From assembly GCA_037389465.1 (NCBI GenBank), contig JAZARR010000074.1, forward strand, positions 1,984,001 to 2,048,000: a stretch of DNA of 64,000 nt, written 5' to 3'. Both the position numbers and the translations under genes were made by a program. Positions 44,141 through 56,265 of the stretch are shown one piece after another. A model generated the notes under the pieces. That model was given only the letters and a program-made list of their open reading frames with translations, did not search any database and was not told where the DNA came from. The DNA comes from Baylisascaris procyonis (lineage: Eukaryota > Nematoda > Chromadorea > Rhabditida > Ascarididae). The stretch's first letter is position 1. Every line of letters begins with the position of its first letter.

Positions 44141-45833
44141 GCGTTTCATAGTCATTCTTTATTAGCACTTTCATGAATCATCGAGGTAACGCAAGCTATA
44201 TATTTCAATTGATTGAATGTCATATGAATAATCATTTTTAAAGAAAGAATGAATATTTGTGTCATTGAGTATGTATTGAGGAATGATGTCAAGAAAAGTG
44301 ATATTAGGATTTTGGACGACCATTGAAGTTGATAGTTTTCCAACTGAACGCTCTTACGTAGTTCAGAGTTAGCAAAAAAATTGCTCGATGGGCAATTAGA
44401 AACGCATCGTGTCAACAGTATAATATTTAAAAACAATCGCCACTAGTATATTGTTAAATATGATTAATGGGGTAAGATGGCAACAAATTTCTCACTGACT
44501 CACAATTGTTTCCATATTTATGACCATTACACTTAACATTCCATCATATCTGTCCTACTGATTTGTTCACCATTAATAGCAGTCTAAGGCAATTTCTCAG
44601 CAAAATATTAAAGAAGATGGAAAATTCGACAAAAAAGTCGCTTGTTGAAAGTGAGCATATGTTTCTTGCATACGTGCACGAACTCTACGCAATTACATGA
44701 GTGATTCTGTTCACACCATTCACACAATAACGTTTTGCCCGTCATGTTAGTAACTTATCGCTTCGTTTGATGAAACCATCATCACTCTGTCAGGGTAGAG
44801 AGCGAGGAGAGGGTCTAGGGAATGCGAATGGCAAGGCAATTAGCAAATGGCAAGGACATTACGGTTGAACAAATGGAGAGAAATTTCATTTCTCACAGGA
44901 CGATGCGAGAGGTGATTATAGCGATGTCGTTTTATGTCAACTAGAGATGCTAATTTTCTATTTTAGGATACTTAGAAGAGAAAACAACAACGATTTGGGC
45001 GCTGTGAACGGCATTTTAAAGCTGGCAGCTTAACATTTTCCATCAGGTTTTTTCACTTCTCTGACAGGTGCGGTGTGCCATCGACGATAACAAAATCCAT
45101 ACAAAGGGGATGGAATTGGCTCGGTGATCAGTTGACCTCTGGAATGAGAAGAATTTTGCGGTACCAGCCATCTTCGAGCTATCACGTCGGATTTCGTAAA
45201 TAACGTTTGGGTCTAAGCAAATTCGAAGTCAGCAACAATGGCGGACAAACATTGGAAACGTTTACTGATTAAACGTTATCTTCTTCACTTCGACCGTAGA
45301 GAGTCACAATGCCTATATTGGCAGGATGTGCTCCATACAATTCCCTTCCGTGCGGAGTTTTCCGGTTTATGCGAGTGTTTTTATGAGTTTACTGCACTGG
45401 GCACATATTAGTAACGAGAAAATGCGGAGAACGCAGAGGAATAACCAATAAGATGTAGTGATCTGTGGAAGTAAGAGTTTGAGAGCAGTAATCCAGCAGT
45501 GTGACATGCGATGTCGCATCGCCGTTTTCGCAGAATTTGTCATTCGGTTTTTTTTTTTTCAGAATTTGTCATTCGGTTTGCCACTGTCACTTTGTCATAC
45601 TACTGAGATCATGCGTTTTGGAGTTCATGTCCACCAGTTTTTACAACCGTCGAGCCAGCAAACTTTAAACTGCAGACACTTCAAAAGAGTGAAACAAAAT
45701 CATGCAATCTCCCAAAAATTTTATTCCTTTTCAAAAACTGATGATTCACACATAGCGCTCACTTAATCAGAGTTTACAGCTTGCAATAGCAGAGTGATTC
45801 ATTATGGTCACAAAACCAAACTCTATGAAAGGG
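44141..45833. other. Shared intergenic region between divergent cecropin genes
   Basis: 1.7 kb between the two TATA boxes. It holds a 20-bp direct repeat at 45531-45579 and no supported gene. An open stretch at 45458-45766 has no recognisable domain and is probably chance. Elements that control both genes would be expected here. Confidence 0.6.
45531..45579 (+). repeat. 20-bp direct repeat separated by a T tract
   Basis: CAGAATTTGTCATTCGGTTT occurs at 45531-45550 and again at 45560-45579, with a poly-T run between them. It lies about 260 bp upstream of the P2-like cecropin TATA box. Confidence 0.9.
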
Positions 45834-45840
45834 TATAAAT
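45834..45840 (+). promoter_or_regulatory. TATA box of the plus-strand cecropin gene
   Basis: TATAAAT, 67 nt before the first base of the start codon, giving a short leader of about 40 nt. The position matches the minus-strand sister gene. Confidence 0.7.
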
Positions 45841-45906
45841 TGCTAGAATCACTGAATGATAGTACCATCACTTGTATTTTCTCTTCATTTCTCACAACTA
45901 TTCGCT

Positions 45907-46351
45907 ATGTTTGCTACTCGTCAGGCTTTATTATGTATGTTGCTCATCTATCTCTTCGTGCAAACCGCCGAATGCAGTTGGCTCAGCAAAACGTACAAGA
46001 AGTTGGAGAATTCAGCAAAGAAGCGCATTTCTGAGGGTAAAAACCTATTATTGAATGTTTTACTCGGAGTGATTTTATTATAAGCGTGCATGAACGCACC
46101 AGATTTCATTATAATGGCGCTGTCAAATTTACAGCGTATAGCTCGGTTTCTGCTAGTGGATTTCATTTTGCAGTAAGCTTCCTTAAATCTCCTATATGTA
46201 CTTCGATTGAAGTTATTTTATTTAAGGTATTGCGATCGCTATACAGGGTGGTCCACGGAGACGTCGTTTCATAGCAGAACAAGACGTTTTTTCTTCACGC
46301 GTTGAGCTGCATGAGCCTCCCTTGGTGGACCGAACGCAACAACACTTGTAA
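45907..46351 (+). CDS. Cecropin P2-like antimicrobial peptide precursor
   Basis: Secreted cecropin of the Ascaris P1-P4 family. Exons 45907-46036 and 46227-46351 join inside the Gly44 codon (GAG-G|GT) to give 84 aa. Residues 1-23 form a signal peptide (core MLLIYLFVQTAEC). Residues 24-54 are the mature peptide, starting SWLSKTYKKLENSAKKR and ending IAIAIQGGPR; Tyr at mature position 7 is the P2/P4-type residue, where P1 has Ala. R54-R57 is a furin-like basic site, followed by a 27-residue tail (FIAEQDVFSSRVELHEPPL and so on). In-frame sequence reaches an ATG at 45856, but that lies too near the TATA box, so 45907 was chosen. The residue before the cut is Cys23, where the sister has Ser. P-family peptides are known to be induced by bacteria in Ascaris; the assignment here rests on sequence identity from memory. 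Confidence 0.93.
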
Positions 46352-47472
46352 TTGCTGTGGACAAAGACTCATAGCTGTATTCGTGAACTCGGATTGCGTT
46401 TGATATGACTCGGTGAAGCTGTGACGTGCCTCGATTCCTTTTTCATGCTTCATTACTCTACTAATGTCCATTGTTTGTGCATTCTTGTGAATAAGGCCGT
46501 GCAATGTATTTAAAGAACTGCTTCTGATTCCATCATCGAACGCCTAAACACACACTGCGAGAAGATGGTGGTCAACAGCAAAATTTACAACTATTACCAA
46601 CCTTGTCAGAATCTTCTTTCATTTTCTGATTATAGCAACAGTTAGCATATAGACTACTGTGGTGTGGAGGTGGGGAGCGAAAGTTCCTCAAGCGGAGGTG
46701 ACGTGTGGGACGCACGGAACAGTAAAAGTGAGACCTCATTACGAGTTTTGTGGCGAAAGCATGTAGACGTTAGCCGTTACAACCATATGAGTTAGCCCAA
46801 AAACTGAAAGTTACATGGAGTATGTCGGATGCGTATCTGAGAGGCTTAGATTTGGAGATGGCGTAGGTGAGCTAGCTCAAGCAGCGAGTTTGCGATTGAT
46901 CCCAATCGACGTTTTTGCTTGGCGCCGTGATCGCGGAATCATTCGCTCGTGGAGCATCAAGCGAAATATTGTAGCAACAAACACAGCTCGAATAATATCT
47001 CCCAGAGGAATGAACGGCACGCAAACCGTTCTCCCTTAAAGGCCAAAGTGGACGAGAAGACAACAAATAGGAGAGATGATCACTGCGTTTAAGAGAAATG
47101 GAGAGGTCCTCACAATCCTTGTTAAGATATGGCCCTGACTAGGTATCAATTTGAATTAGTGTTATGGAACGTTCGACATATTTTTATACTTAGCCGAGTG
47201 TCTATATCCTGTCTCCTTTACGACACCCACATAACAATGTCGTATGCAACGGGTGCTTAAATTTCTTAAATCTTGTAGACACTGCAAATGAATTGCATTG
47301 CGTCCCGATCCCAATGCATTTACTATTGTAATGACGACTGAGTCGCGTAATTTGCAAAAGAGATCAAGGAGAACTATTTACGCATCGAAGCTTTCCTCCG
47401 TATCCTTCTCAGTTTTTTTCCACTATACCCAAAGCAGAGCGCCCTCCCTGACCTATGCTTCATGGTACTCTG

Positions 47473-47558
47473 CTCGAAGAGGAACAGTGATTAGAGCTGA
47501 TTGAATGAGCTCGCACTCGAAGAGGAACAGAGATTGGAGCTGATTGAATGAGCTCGCA
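47473..47558 (+). repeat. 43-bp tandem duplication
   Basis: Two adjacent 43-bp units starting CTCGAAGAGGAACAG that differ at a few sites. Both contain GAGCTGATTGAATGAGCTCG. Confidence 0.9.
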
Positions 47559-50092
47559 AAGTGTCCTTCTTCTGCGCAAAAGTTAGATTTCTTTGCACTA
47601 TGACAATAATTTCCTCATCGGCGAAAGGAAATCTGTGCACTGTTGCTTGGCTGTGATGATGCGACATCATTTGAAGGAAGGAGGTTATTCTGAAGCTTCT
47701 CCTCATGGTACTGTTACGGATACAGCATTACATAAGTATGTCTTCAGGCGTTTTTGTCGGACGCTATAGCTTCAGACTCTAAAGAGAGGCAATTAAACGG
47801 TAAGGCGCAGATATAGTAAGATCATTCATTTTATCATGAATATACCTGCACGCATAATAGGTCCCAGCACATGGTTATCTTCCAGTTCGCTACTTGATTT
47901 TTTGGGTATTTAGTCTGATAATGTAACATGACTGGTATAGAGCGCAAAAAATTTTTGCAAGGCAGTATGGGTGAAACATTTCCGCCATAAATGAAACATA
48001 AGAACAATACACGGATGCAATATTCCAAATGGAGCAGCAATGAGTAGTAAAATCTCTTCGATAACGCTCGACATGTCTGTGTTGAACAGTACGGAGATTG
48101 AACTCTGCAATTTTAATGTATGGGCAGCGGCAATCAAACACTTGAAATACTCTAGAAGGTGCAACTGAGGCCAGGACCAATGGCAATAGCAACGTCTTGA
48201 GAGCGATTACCGCTTAACAACGCGAGAAGAAGCCATAAAATTAGGGCGTGACGCTCGACGATGGCTTCATTCGAGGTCATATGTGGGATGAAGTATATGG
48301 CATTTACAGCCTGTAAGAAAACTTTGTTTGATATTTATTCTGCTGATGATACCGTCCGTTGTGGTGTTATTTTGCTGCATTTAACGTGCTGGCCTTCGTT
48401 GTAACGGTTGTTTGGCGATTGAGTCCTCTCCGCCTTTATTCATTAATAGCGTCGTCAAGTGATGGTCTTAGGGTATCTCCAGGTTTGCCACGACCCGGAC
48501 AAAACTACTGTGTTGCACTCTCTGTGGATCTACGCAGCGGCGCCTGGCTGCATGAAAGATCTTGGAAATCGTGGAGGCGCAATTATTAACAAAGTAGCTC
48601 TATACAAAGTTGAGTTCAAACAGAGCTAGTGGCGACTTATTGAGCCACCCTGAAACGTAAGGTGACAGAACGTTGCAGCTGCGCACAAGGCATAGGGCAG
48701 GAACCGCTTTATGACTGTTAAACCTGTAGCAATCGATGATCCTGTTCTTATTAGTCGTTTTTAGTTTTAAGTTTGCAAATTGCGACTCTGACTCGAGTTA
48801 CATACATACTTTTCCTCCCATATCTATATTGAGATTAACGACATTCCTGTGAGCAAATCACTCCATATGATTCGATCCGATTCAAGTGCACATAAGCCGT
48901 TTGACGGGACATCAAAGTCCTGGAGGAAGACTAAACGATCAACGATATTTTTTAAGGAGGCCAGGGAAATATTCGGTACTCGTGAGAATACTATAGGAGG
49001 CAATGTTAATGTAAACGAGCAGCAAATCTGGACTCTTATTTCTGTTTTGGAACCTTCTACTTAAGAAAAATACTCTGAATTATTCGACGGAACTGCCCAT
49101 GATGATATACCTTTCAACAGCAGAAGCAACTCTTGCAATGTTTTGCCTCAATATTATGCACCTATTCATTATATGCGATTTGCGTTCAAACTTCTCGGCA
49201 GTCAGCGCAGTTCCGTTCCAATTAAAATCTCAGTGGTATCGGACATCATTTGCAACACCATTCACTTGACAGGTGCAGGAGATCAGATCAATCGGAAGAA
49301 GATTCTCACGAAAGCGGTTAGTGATTTTATCAGCAAACCTATAATACACATTTGCCATCAGCACCTTTCTGCTGCTGTCCTCTGTTTACAATTTCGGTGC
49401 TTCTTCATCGAGCACAGTACCTTGCATGGTATTCTGTGAACCGGTTCATGCATACATGCGTGATCAGCTACAAGCGAAAGGACGAGACGTGCCCATAGGA
49501 AGGAGTCGTACTAGGTATATGTTCACCGTGTGCACAAGCAAGTGCACCTGGAAACCGGCATATCCTCGAAAGCTGGGACATATCTTGGCTGAGGCATATC
49601 TGATTCGAATGCGGCATACTTAGCAGTAGCATACTTTATTCGAATGCGGTTTTCTGTCGCTTGCATTACAATAAGTTGCATTTTTCAACGCATCTCTGAA
49701 CTTGAAAGTGTTTAAAAAAGTTCCAGGGTGGGGATATGTTTGATGAAAATTTTTGAGACAAAATATTTTCGCAGACACTTTGATATTCTTATGATTATGA
49801 TCTTTTAGCATATGAATTTGGCTCCATATTTTAAAAACTCAGCGCACGGAAGCGTCATATAATGGATCAAATTCATGTCTTTTCGTGGCCAACGAGCTTA
49901 CCCGCGAATAGCAGGGGAGGTGGGAGGGGAGGGAAGTGTTTTTAAATTTTCTAAAAAAGAGGACTATTAAAGAAATGAATGCTGATGGTAGGAGGAAATT
50001 TAAACGGAGAAGTGCGGTATATGGTTCTTCTAGTGAGATGCAAAGTGAGCAATATAATTCTCGGTGTCTCTTAGATTTCCAACGACTTTTTT

Positions 50093-50208
<116 letters not shown>

Positions 50209-52662
50209 CATATGTTTATTTATTTATTTATTTATATAATAGGTGATAAGTTTTTGGAAATTGAAGTACAATATAACATAATTCACGGAATTTTGAAGTC
50301 GATTAAGTATATTGCGGCATAATTCATGCAATTCAGATGTTCACTGTTATATGAGAGTGGAATTTAAGGAACTTCTGAGATGATAAAGCATGACCTAGTG
50401 TATTTCTGAACTCCCAGGGAGCAAGGTAAAACGGAGCAAATTCAAAAATCATGGAAGATTTCCAGCAGCGCCAAGCAAAATTTATGCTGATTATCGTTTC
50501 TTCATTATAAATCACTTTCTGTTGTTGCTTATTGTTGGTTCTAGTTCTTAGACTTACAAATAAGTTCGATATCGCCCACGTAGGTGGCAACTTTCAAGGT
50601 CGAAAAAGTGAAAAGCTATCGTAGAGGGAAAAGGAAGGTGGAGGACGACACAATGTGATGCCTCTCGACAGCAGTTACTCTTGCTTAGGTGGATGGCCTA
50701 TAGAGGTTTCAAATTACTGCCCCGTCAAATAATTCCTTGGTAATATCGAAGTCTTTTCATTTCTCCGAAATATGTTTCCGATTACTTTAAGGAATACGCG
50801 TTACTTGACGGCGTCTATTCTCATCAGGTCTTCCACCACATTCATTCTATTCCATCAAATGGGTCTGCGCTTAAAAGATAATGCAAAGAACATGCTGAAG
50901 TGCAGTATTTCCGACTCCAATGGAGTAAAACATTGGGTGCAAGTATGAAGTTCAAAAGCTTTCCACACGTAAGACGGTTGCGATGTTGGCCCACATTTTG
51001 GCGCAGTTTTCGTTTCGTCATTTTCTTTGTCGTGTGTCGGATAGTTCCATTCGCACTTTTCCATTCCTCAGAGTAGTTACACGTTGAAATGATGAAGTAG
51101 AAAGGACAACACATTGTGACATCACCCAATATTTTTACCTGCTCCAGCTCTTTGCCTGTGAGGCAATCAAACCTTGGTACTTTGTTTTGGTGCAATTGGG
51201 CGAATGCCTTTATGAAAGATCAATGTCGAGCTCGTCCAACTCCAGTTAGACCATTTCTTTTTGTCTTGTGATTATGGCGCCAGTCGCTAGCCCTAACGCT
51301 AATCTTTGGTATTGGCCAACAATTGTTTCTCAGAGATAACTACTTGCCACACGAATCTCCAGCTAGCGGTAAGATTCATCCAAATGCCATCATGCAAGGT
51401 TCATCCGTAAATTTCACATCTCTCTAAGGGTTCACTAAAACATAGAAAGTGATGAGTGGTGGACGAAATCAGAAATAAAAGTGGCTCTCGAATAATCATC
51501 GATCGCAGCTATTTTAAAATGAAGGGAGGCTGGTAAATATTTAGGCACACCGTCGTAAGGTCCTCGGCATTGCAATAAATGTACAAGGCGAGCTACGTCA
51601 CTTTACCTTGATGAACTACAACGGAGAGTGGAACGCTATCGCAAAATCAGGATATTCACACCATAATGCTGTGCGGTTTTGCTGTACTGTGTTGTGCCGT
51701 ATTCACGACTACAGAGTACGGAAGGGGCTCCCATAGTTGATGGTTTATGGGAGGAGCCCTCTGGGGGAGGTCCGCCATGTGAGGTGATAAATAATGTCCC
51801 CCAGATGCGGGCAGCTTCTCCTCCGTGACGACCCTGTGAGGGAGTTCTTCAATTCGGAAATCCCCGGAAGGTGGGATGCTCGCGATGACTGCGGGTTAAG
51901 AAAGCGTTTCATCGGAGGACTCTCTTTACATTATATTGTTTGTGACGTTGAGCGTATCCTGCTTGTATAAAGTTAGCAATTTTCGAAAGTTTTGGTATTG
52001 GCGTATCATCTTGGTTTCACTGGAGCTGATTTGATGTAAAGACTGCGGTTAACATCTATAAACATTTTTGAGCCAGATGCATTGTTGCCTATGACTGAAT
52101 TAATCTTCTATGAGATTCCTAACAACTTTCTGATGCGGATCGCTGATTAACGTAGATACAGCGAGAAGTGAGTACAAAAATGTTGCACTTTATTCAAATA
52201 AATAGGCCCCGGTGATGTGGAACAGAGATGCAAAAGGAACGAAGTACTCGCAAAGCTCACTTTTTTGCCACAAATGTGATTTTAAGAAAAAAAAATGCAA
52301 GAAGAAATCCGAATCTGTGAGCGAATACACATCTCTATGAGGTGAGAGATTGGCGTGACACATTACAATTTCATCAGTACTTCATCGCGGTTAAAAACGG
52401 CAGGGCGTATGAATTGTTTGGGATAGTAGAACATAACGTAGCACACTTTAAACAGTTTATATGACCGCGAAGTATTTGTACAGGCGAATTGTAAAAAATG
52501 TAGTACAATTGTACGTTTACAGTACAGCTCATGAAATGCAGTAGAAATGTAGTACACGATACAAGTCTTGGAAGCTTGGATTCGATGAAGTACATTGATG
52601 CACGATTTACTTCAAGAACTTTCAAGATGACGGGACATTCATTGCAGTGCTGACGTTTTCAG

Positions 52663-54605
52663 GATCTGTCGGCAACCATTTACAATGGTTACGCCGTGTC
52701 CATTGATCAAATCGAGAGTTTGATTCCACGAACAGCCCAGAACACTATATATTGCTTCACATGCATGCTGCTAGTTTGTTCTGTCTTCATGCCTAATCTC
52801 GTCACTGTACTTACAGCATCGGTGCCGATCGTTTCCATATTTGTCGGTAGCAGCTTGAAACTTCTATGCAGAGAAAGGAATTGTGACACATGCATATGCA
52901 GAACATGCATATCTAGCATCCATTTATAGCTTTTTTTTGAGCCGATGGGTTGAAACCAGTCATCTTCAGGTGTTGCTGGCTTTATGACATTTTGGCATGT
53001 GGATCCCATTTCGATGACGACAATTATCTTGTCGATTGGGATGTCGGTTGATTATCCAGCACATATCACATATCACTACTATAATAAATCAATGCGTCAT
53101 CCATCCATGTCGTCTGTCGAAATAATGCAACAGGCACTCTCCGATGTTGCATTCCCACTCTTGCAGTGCTGCTTTTCGAACGTCTTTTTCGTGTTATGCC
53201 TGCTCTTCGTCAACACTTACATGACACGGGTAACACATTTTCACTTCTTAAAGTGATTAGTTATCTGCTATATAAAGATAAAACAAAAATTCGCGAACTT
53301 CTCGAGCTGCCGCGAATTTCGATGATTGCCGAGCTTTGGCGATTCATGACTCCATCGGTCTCCCTCCTGACAAGAGCAACACCTCCCATCCCAGCATTAT
53401 CCACAATTGCCCACGCAATCTTTTGCCTAATGTCGCACTTTTGGCAAGCATGCATTCGAGACTTTTTTCGCTATTACAACCTGCTAGGGCTTACGCCCAA
53501 ATGTTCGTATCTCCGCTCAGCAGTTGCAGATGCGGAATCATTGAATCTTGAATGAGGAAACCTAGTGAGTAAAATACATGGAATTATATGATCAATTTAA
53601 AAACACGTCTTTTTGACTCATCAGCATCGAAAAAATTGATAATCATTTGAAGGCAAACAAACGTTTGGGCGGATTTTTCATTTGTGAGGTTTTCCTTTCA
53701 CGTCCGCAGATTTAGTGAAAAGAAGTTGCCGCTTCATTGTCGACTTTGCTGCTTTGAATATCAAGACATAATTTTCAACGCTTTGCTTTGTGCCTGTGGC
53801 TGGTGAAGTAGATCGGTTGGGTGAGGGTCATGCAAAAGCAAATTTCTGCCAGACGCTTTGGCACGCTCATCCACTTGTTTGCATAAAAATGCCCCTCCCC
53901 GATACTATGTGCTCAATATAGAGTAATTGTCGTTATCACCATAACGACAATTACTCTATATTGAGCAAACAGTATCGGGGAAGATGATGAATGATGTAAA
54001 AAGTCGGGTACAAGCTGATTCTTTATCGGCTATCGCAGCTTTCTCGAATGTAGGGGTGGAACTGAAGGACGAAGGATTATTGATGCCCACCTGCCTCTGC
54101 TTGGCATTGCAATAAAACTGCGTATCGTCTTGCCGCATTTGATTCTATGGAACGGTTACAAGGAAAAACGCGATGCTCCAAAGACTTGGGGCGTGTGCGA
54201 TAGAGTGCTGTGCGGTTGTACCATGAAATTTGGCATGTGTTAATCAGAGATAGAGGCGTTCTCAAAGTTCGTGCGATTCAAGTACTCCATATGTGAAGAT
54301 GCAAGCAAAGCATCGCTTGTCATTCCAGCGTATCAGTTTGAATTCGTCATTTTGGACAGAAAATTGGGTAGAATGCTTAGTTTGGACCACTTGCATTTTC
54401 TTGAACAGGAACTACATCGAGCTTTTCCAAGGTAATATTTTTTGACATGATAGTATTTCAGGTCGTCGTGGAAACTGTATTGTTGGTCGTATTATTCGGC
54501 TCTATGCATGCTCTCGTGATCATACCAGCCTTCTTGTGCGCTTTCTCGAATTGGAGATTTAACAGGGTCATTCAGCTGATAATACCGACCAGAGAAAACC
54601 AATGA
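52663..54605 (+). CDS. Patched-related (PTR) protein, C-terminal exons only
   Basis: Three exons, 52663-52846, 52970-53229 and 54462-54605, join in phase to give 195 aa ending in a TGA. They match the last transmembrane bundle of nematode Patched-related proteins, multi-pass RND/sterol-sensing-domain membrane proteins used in moulting and trafficking. Exon A has an extracellular end (YAVSIDQIESLIPRT) then a helix (CFTCMLLVCSVFMP). Exon B carries the hallmark DPISMTTIILSIGMSVDYPAH, whose GxSVDYxxH core is the conserved RND motif, then YHYY and a helix (NVFFVLCLLFVNTYM). Exon C holds the last helix (VLLVVLFGSMHALVIIPAF) and a short basic tail. A full PTR is roughly 800-1000 aa. I found no exon for the N-terminal SSD bundle in the 6 kb upstream, so this is either a gene with distant or unrecognised exons or a truncated copy. 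The reading frame itself is unbroken. Confidence 0.75.
53896..53981. repeat. Near-perfect 41-bp inverted repeat with 4-nt loop
   Basis: Arms 53896-53936 and 53941-53981 are reverse complements over 41 bp with two mismatches. The spacer is CACC. It lies in the long PTR intron between exons B and C and would form a cruciform in DNA or a long hairpin in RNA. Confidence 0.95.
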
Positions 54606-54633
54606 AACTTTTCTGTTTCTTCTACCAAAGCTT

Positions 54634-54891
54634 TCAGTGCTGAGATTTTATTGCAGTTGTGAGATGTGAGTATGTTAGGTCTCTTCGGCAAGAACGTGAT
54701 GCTTCTGTATAGGAGCAACATGCTTGTGAGCTAGCGTGAATTATGCAATGAAAGTGCTCTATGAACTTTCGAGGTGGTCGTTTCGTTGCACTGCTGTTGC
54801 TGTCATGAGAAAATACACGAATGGATCTATGAAACTTCTCCAGATAGAATTCATCTGAATCAACGACCATTTCGGAAAAAGCTGAGCTCAT
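54634..54891 (-). CDS. Small ORF of unknown function, convergent with PTR exon C
   Basis: An 85-codon minus-strand ORF starting MSSAFSEMVVDSDEFYLEK, rich in charged residues with several cysteines near the C-terminus. It ends 29 bp from the PTR stop on the opposite strand. An ATATATAAAA stretch touches the start codon, too close to serve as its TATA box. No domain is recognised. It could be a single exon of a larger gene or a chance ORF. Confidence 0.2.
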   Translation of the reverse strand: MSSAFSEMVVDSDEFYLEKFHRSIRVFSHDSNSSATKRPPRKFIEHFHCIIHASSQACCSYTEASRSCRRDLTYSHLTTAIKSQH

Positions 54892-55299
54892 TTTTATATA
54901 TTGAATAGAATCAAATGAGCCGAGCTGACGATCGTAAAGCAGAGTTTTGGAATAATTGAACGCATTTGTTGCAATTTATTTCATGCAGGCAAATTCTTGC
55001 ACCATATATCTGTACTGCACGATTAGTGATCTTGTGTAATATAGTGTTCAGCGAAATAGTCGCAATTGCACCCTTCTCAAATAGTCCTTTCTTCGGCTGT
55101 TTTCTTTAGTTTAACATACATGCAGCGCAACGCCTTTTTTTAATATCAAGTTTTCAGAGTGACTATAAACGAACACATCTTTTCCACAGCGGGCCTTTCA
55201 GTGTAACCCTTGTGAGGATCCTTTAAACACCCACCAAATTTTTTATACTTATAGAAGCGATTTTCTTTTGTGGGAAAAAAAGGTCACTGCAAAACGTAC

Positions 55300-55542
55300 C
55301 TTTGCAAACATCTTCACAGCAAACAGGGTCGCATACAGTGAATGATGCTCCTTTTCCGGCATTTCGCAAAGTTTCTTCCACCGGTTCATCTCCATTTTAT
55401 TGATTTCTTGTGGAAACGGGTATCCTACCGGAGAGATTGGGATCCTTAGGAGACAAAATTTGCCCACGTATGATCGAGAACTCCCGATAATTTCCCCATA
55501 ATAATTTGTCAAAAATGCGTCCATAATTGTCGTGATGCTCAT
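55300..55542 (-). CDS. Candidate exon of unknown minus-strand gene
   Basis: 81 codons from an ATG (MSITTIMDAFLTNYYGEIIG) to a good donor (GCAAAG|GTACGT) on the minus strand. The central part (YVGKFCLLRIPISPVGYPF, then MNRWKKLCEMPEKEHHSLY) looks like real protein rather than low-complexity translation. No family is recognised and no phase-matched next exon was fixed. Confidence 0.3.
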
Positions 55543-56099
55543 GATCAAATGTAAGCATAGCGCCCGCCGTACGTGGGGTTGCTCATTGATATGTACGCTA
55601 TTTATATTGCGCCGTGATCATAACCAATAAAATGTATTAATACTACATAGTTATTTTGTAAGTTCCATTCTCGTCTGACAAGTTTTTCGCAAACATTGAC
55701 TAAAAAGCATTGACTGGAGATTACATTTATGAAATAGCTGCGATAAACAGAGCGAGTAGGGAGATAACTACCAAAGTGCATTGGAAGACGGGAGTAGTCA
55801 ATGATGGCAACATAGCAAGAATGCTTGCAGTACGTCTTATATCTCACCAAGGAATTGTTGATTTGAAGGTAATTTTGAAGAAGTCATATGGGAACAGACA
55901 TATTTTTTAACTGAAGACCTAAGCACTTTCTCAACTGCATATTAAAAAAAAAAAACGTCAGAGGCAACTCATCCATCGTATTCAGTATTCGTGATAGGAA
56001 AAAGATAGCTTCCCATGTTTGGCCGATGGAAGGACAGTTCGGCAAAATCAAGTGGATCCGATTACGACCTGAGCAAGTATGAGCTGCGAAGCTGAGAAC

Positions 56100-56265
56100 T
56101 CAAATGATGACTGCGACTGTGAAATGGTGAAGTCCACTGTGGTTTGCTGGGACTCGTGAAACACGGAGGAGTAAACCATCTGAGTCTAGCTCATCCTGGA
56201 GTAACTTGTCGACTTCAAGTTGACTTCTTCCTGGCTCCACTGTGGGGATTTCAGCGTTGGATATA
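56100..56265 (-). CDS. Candidate terminal exon of unknown minus-strand gene
   Basis: After a TTAAATAG acceptor the minus strand reads ISNAEIPTVEPGRSQLEVDK and continues LLQDELDSDGLLLRVSRVP to HFTVAVII and a stop. The stretch is charged and balanced in composition. A possible upstream exon near 56419-56465 ends in a different phase, so the model is incomplete. Unassigned. Confidence 0.25.

Noticed and set aside
50842..51195. 117-codon minus-strand ORF
   Set aside because: A second minus-strand frame is open across the same DNA, and neither shows a domain or convincing exon borders.
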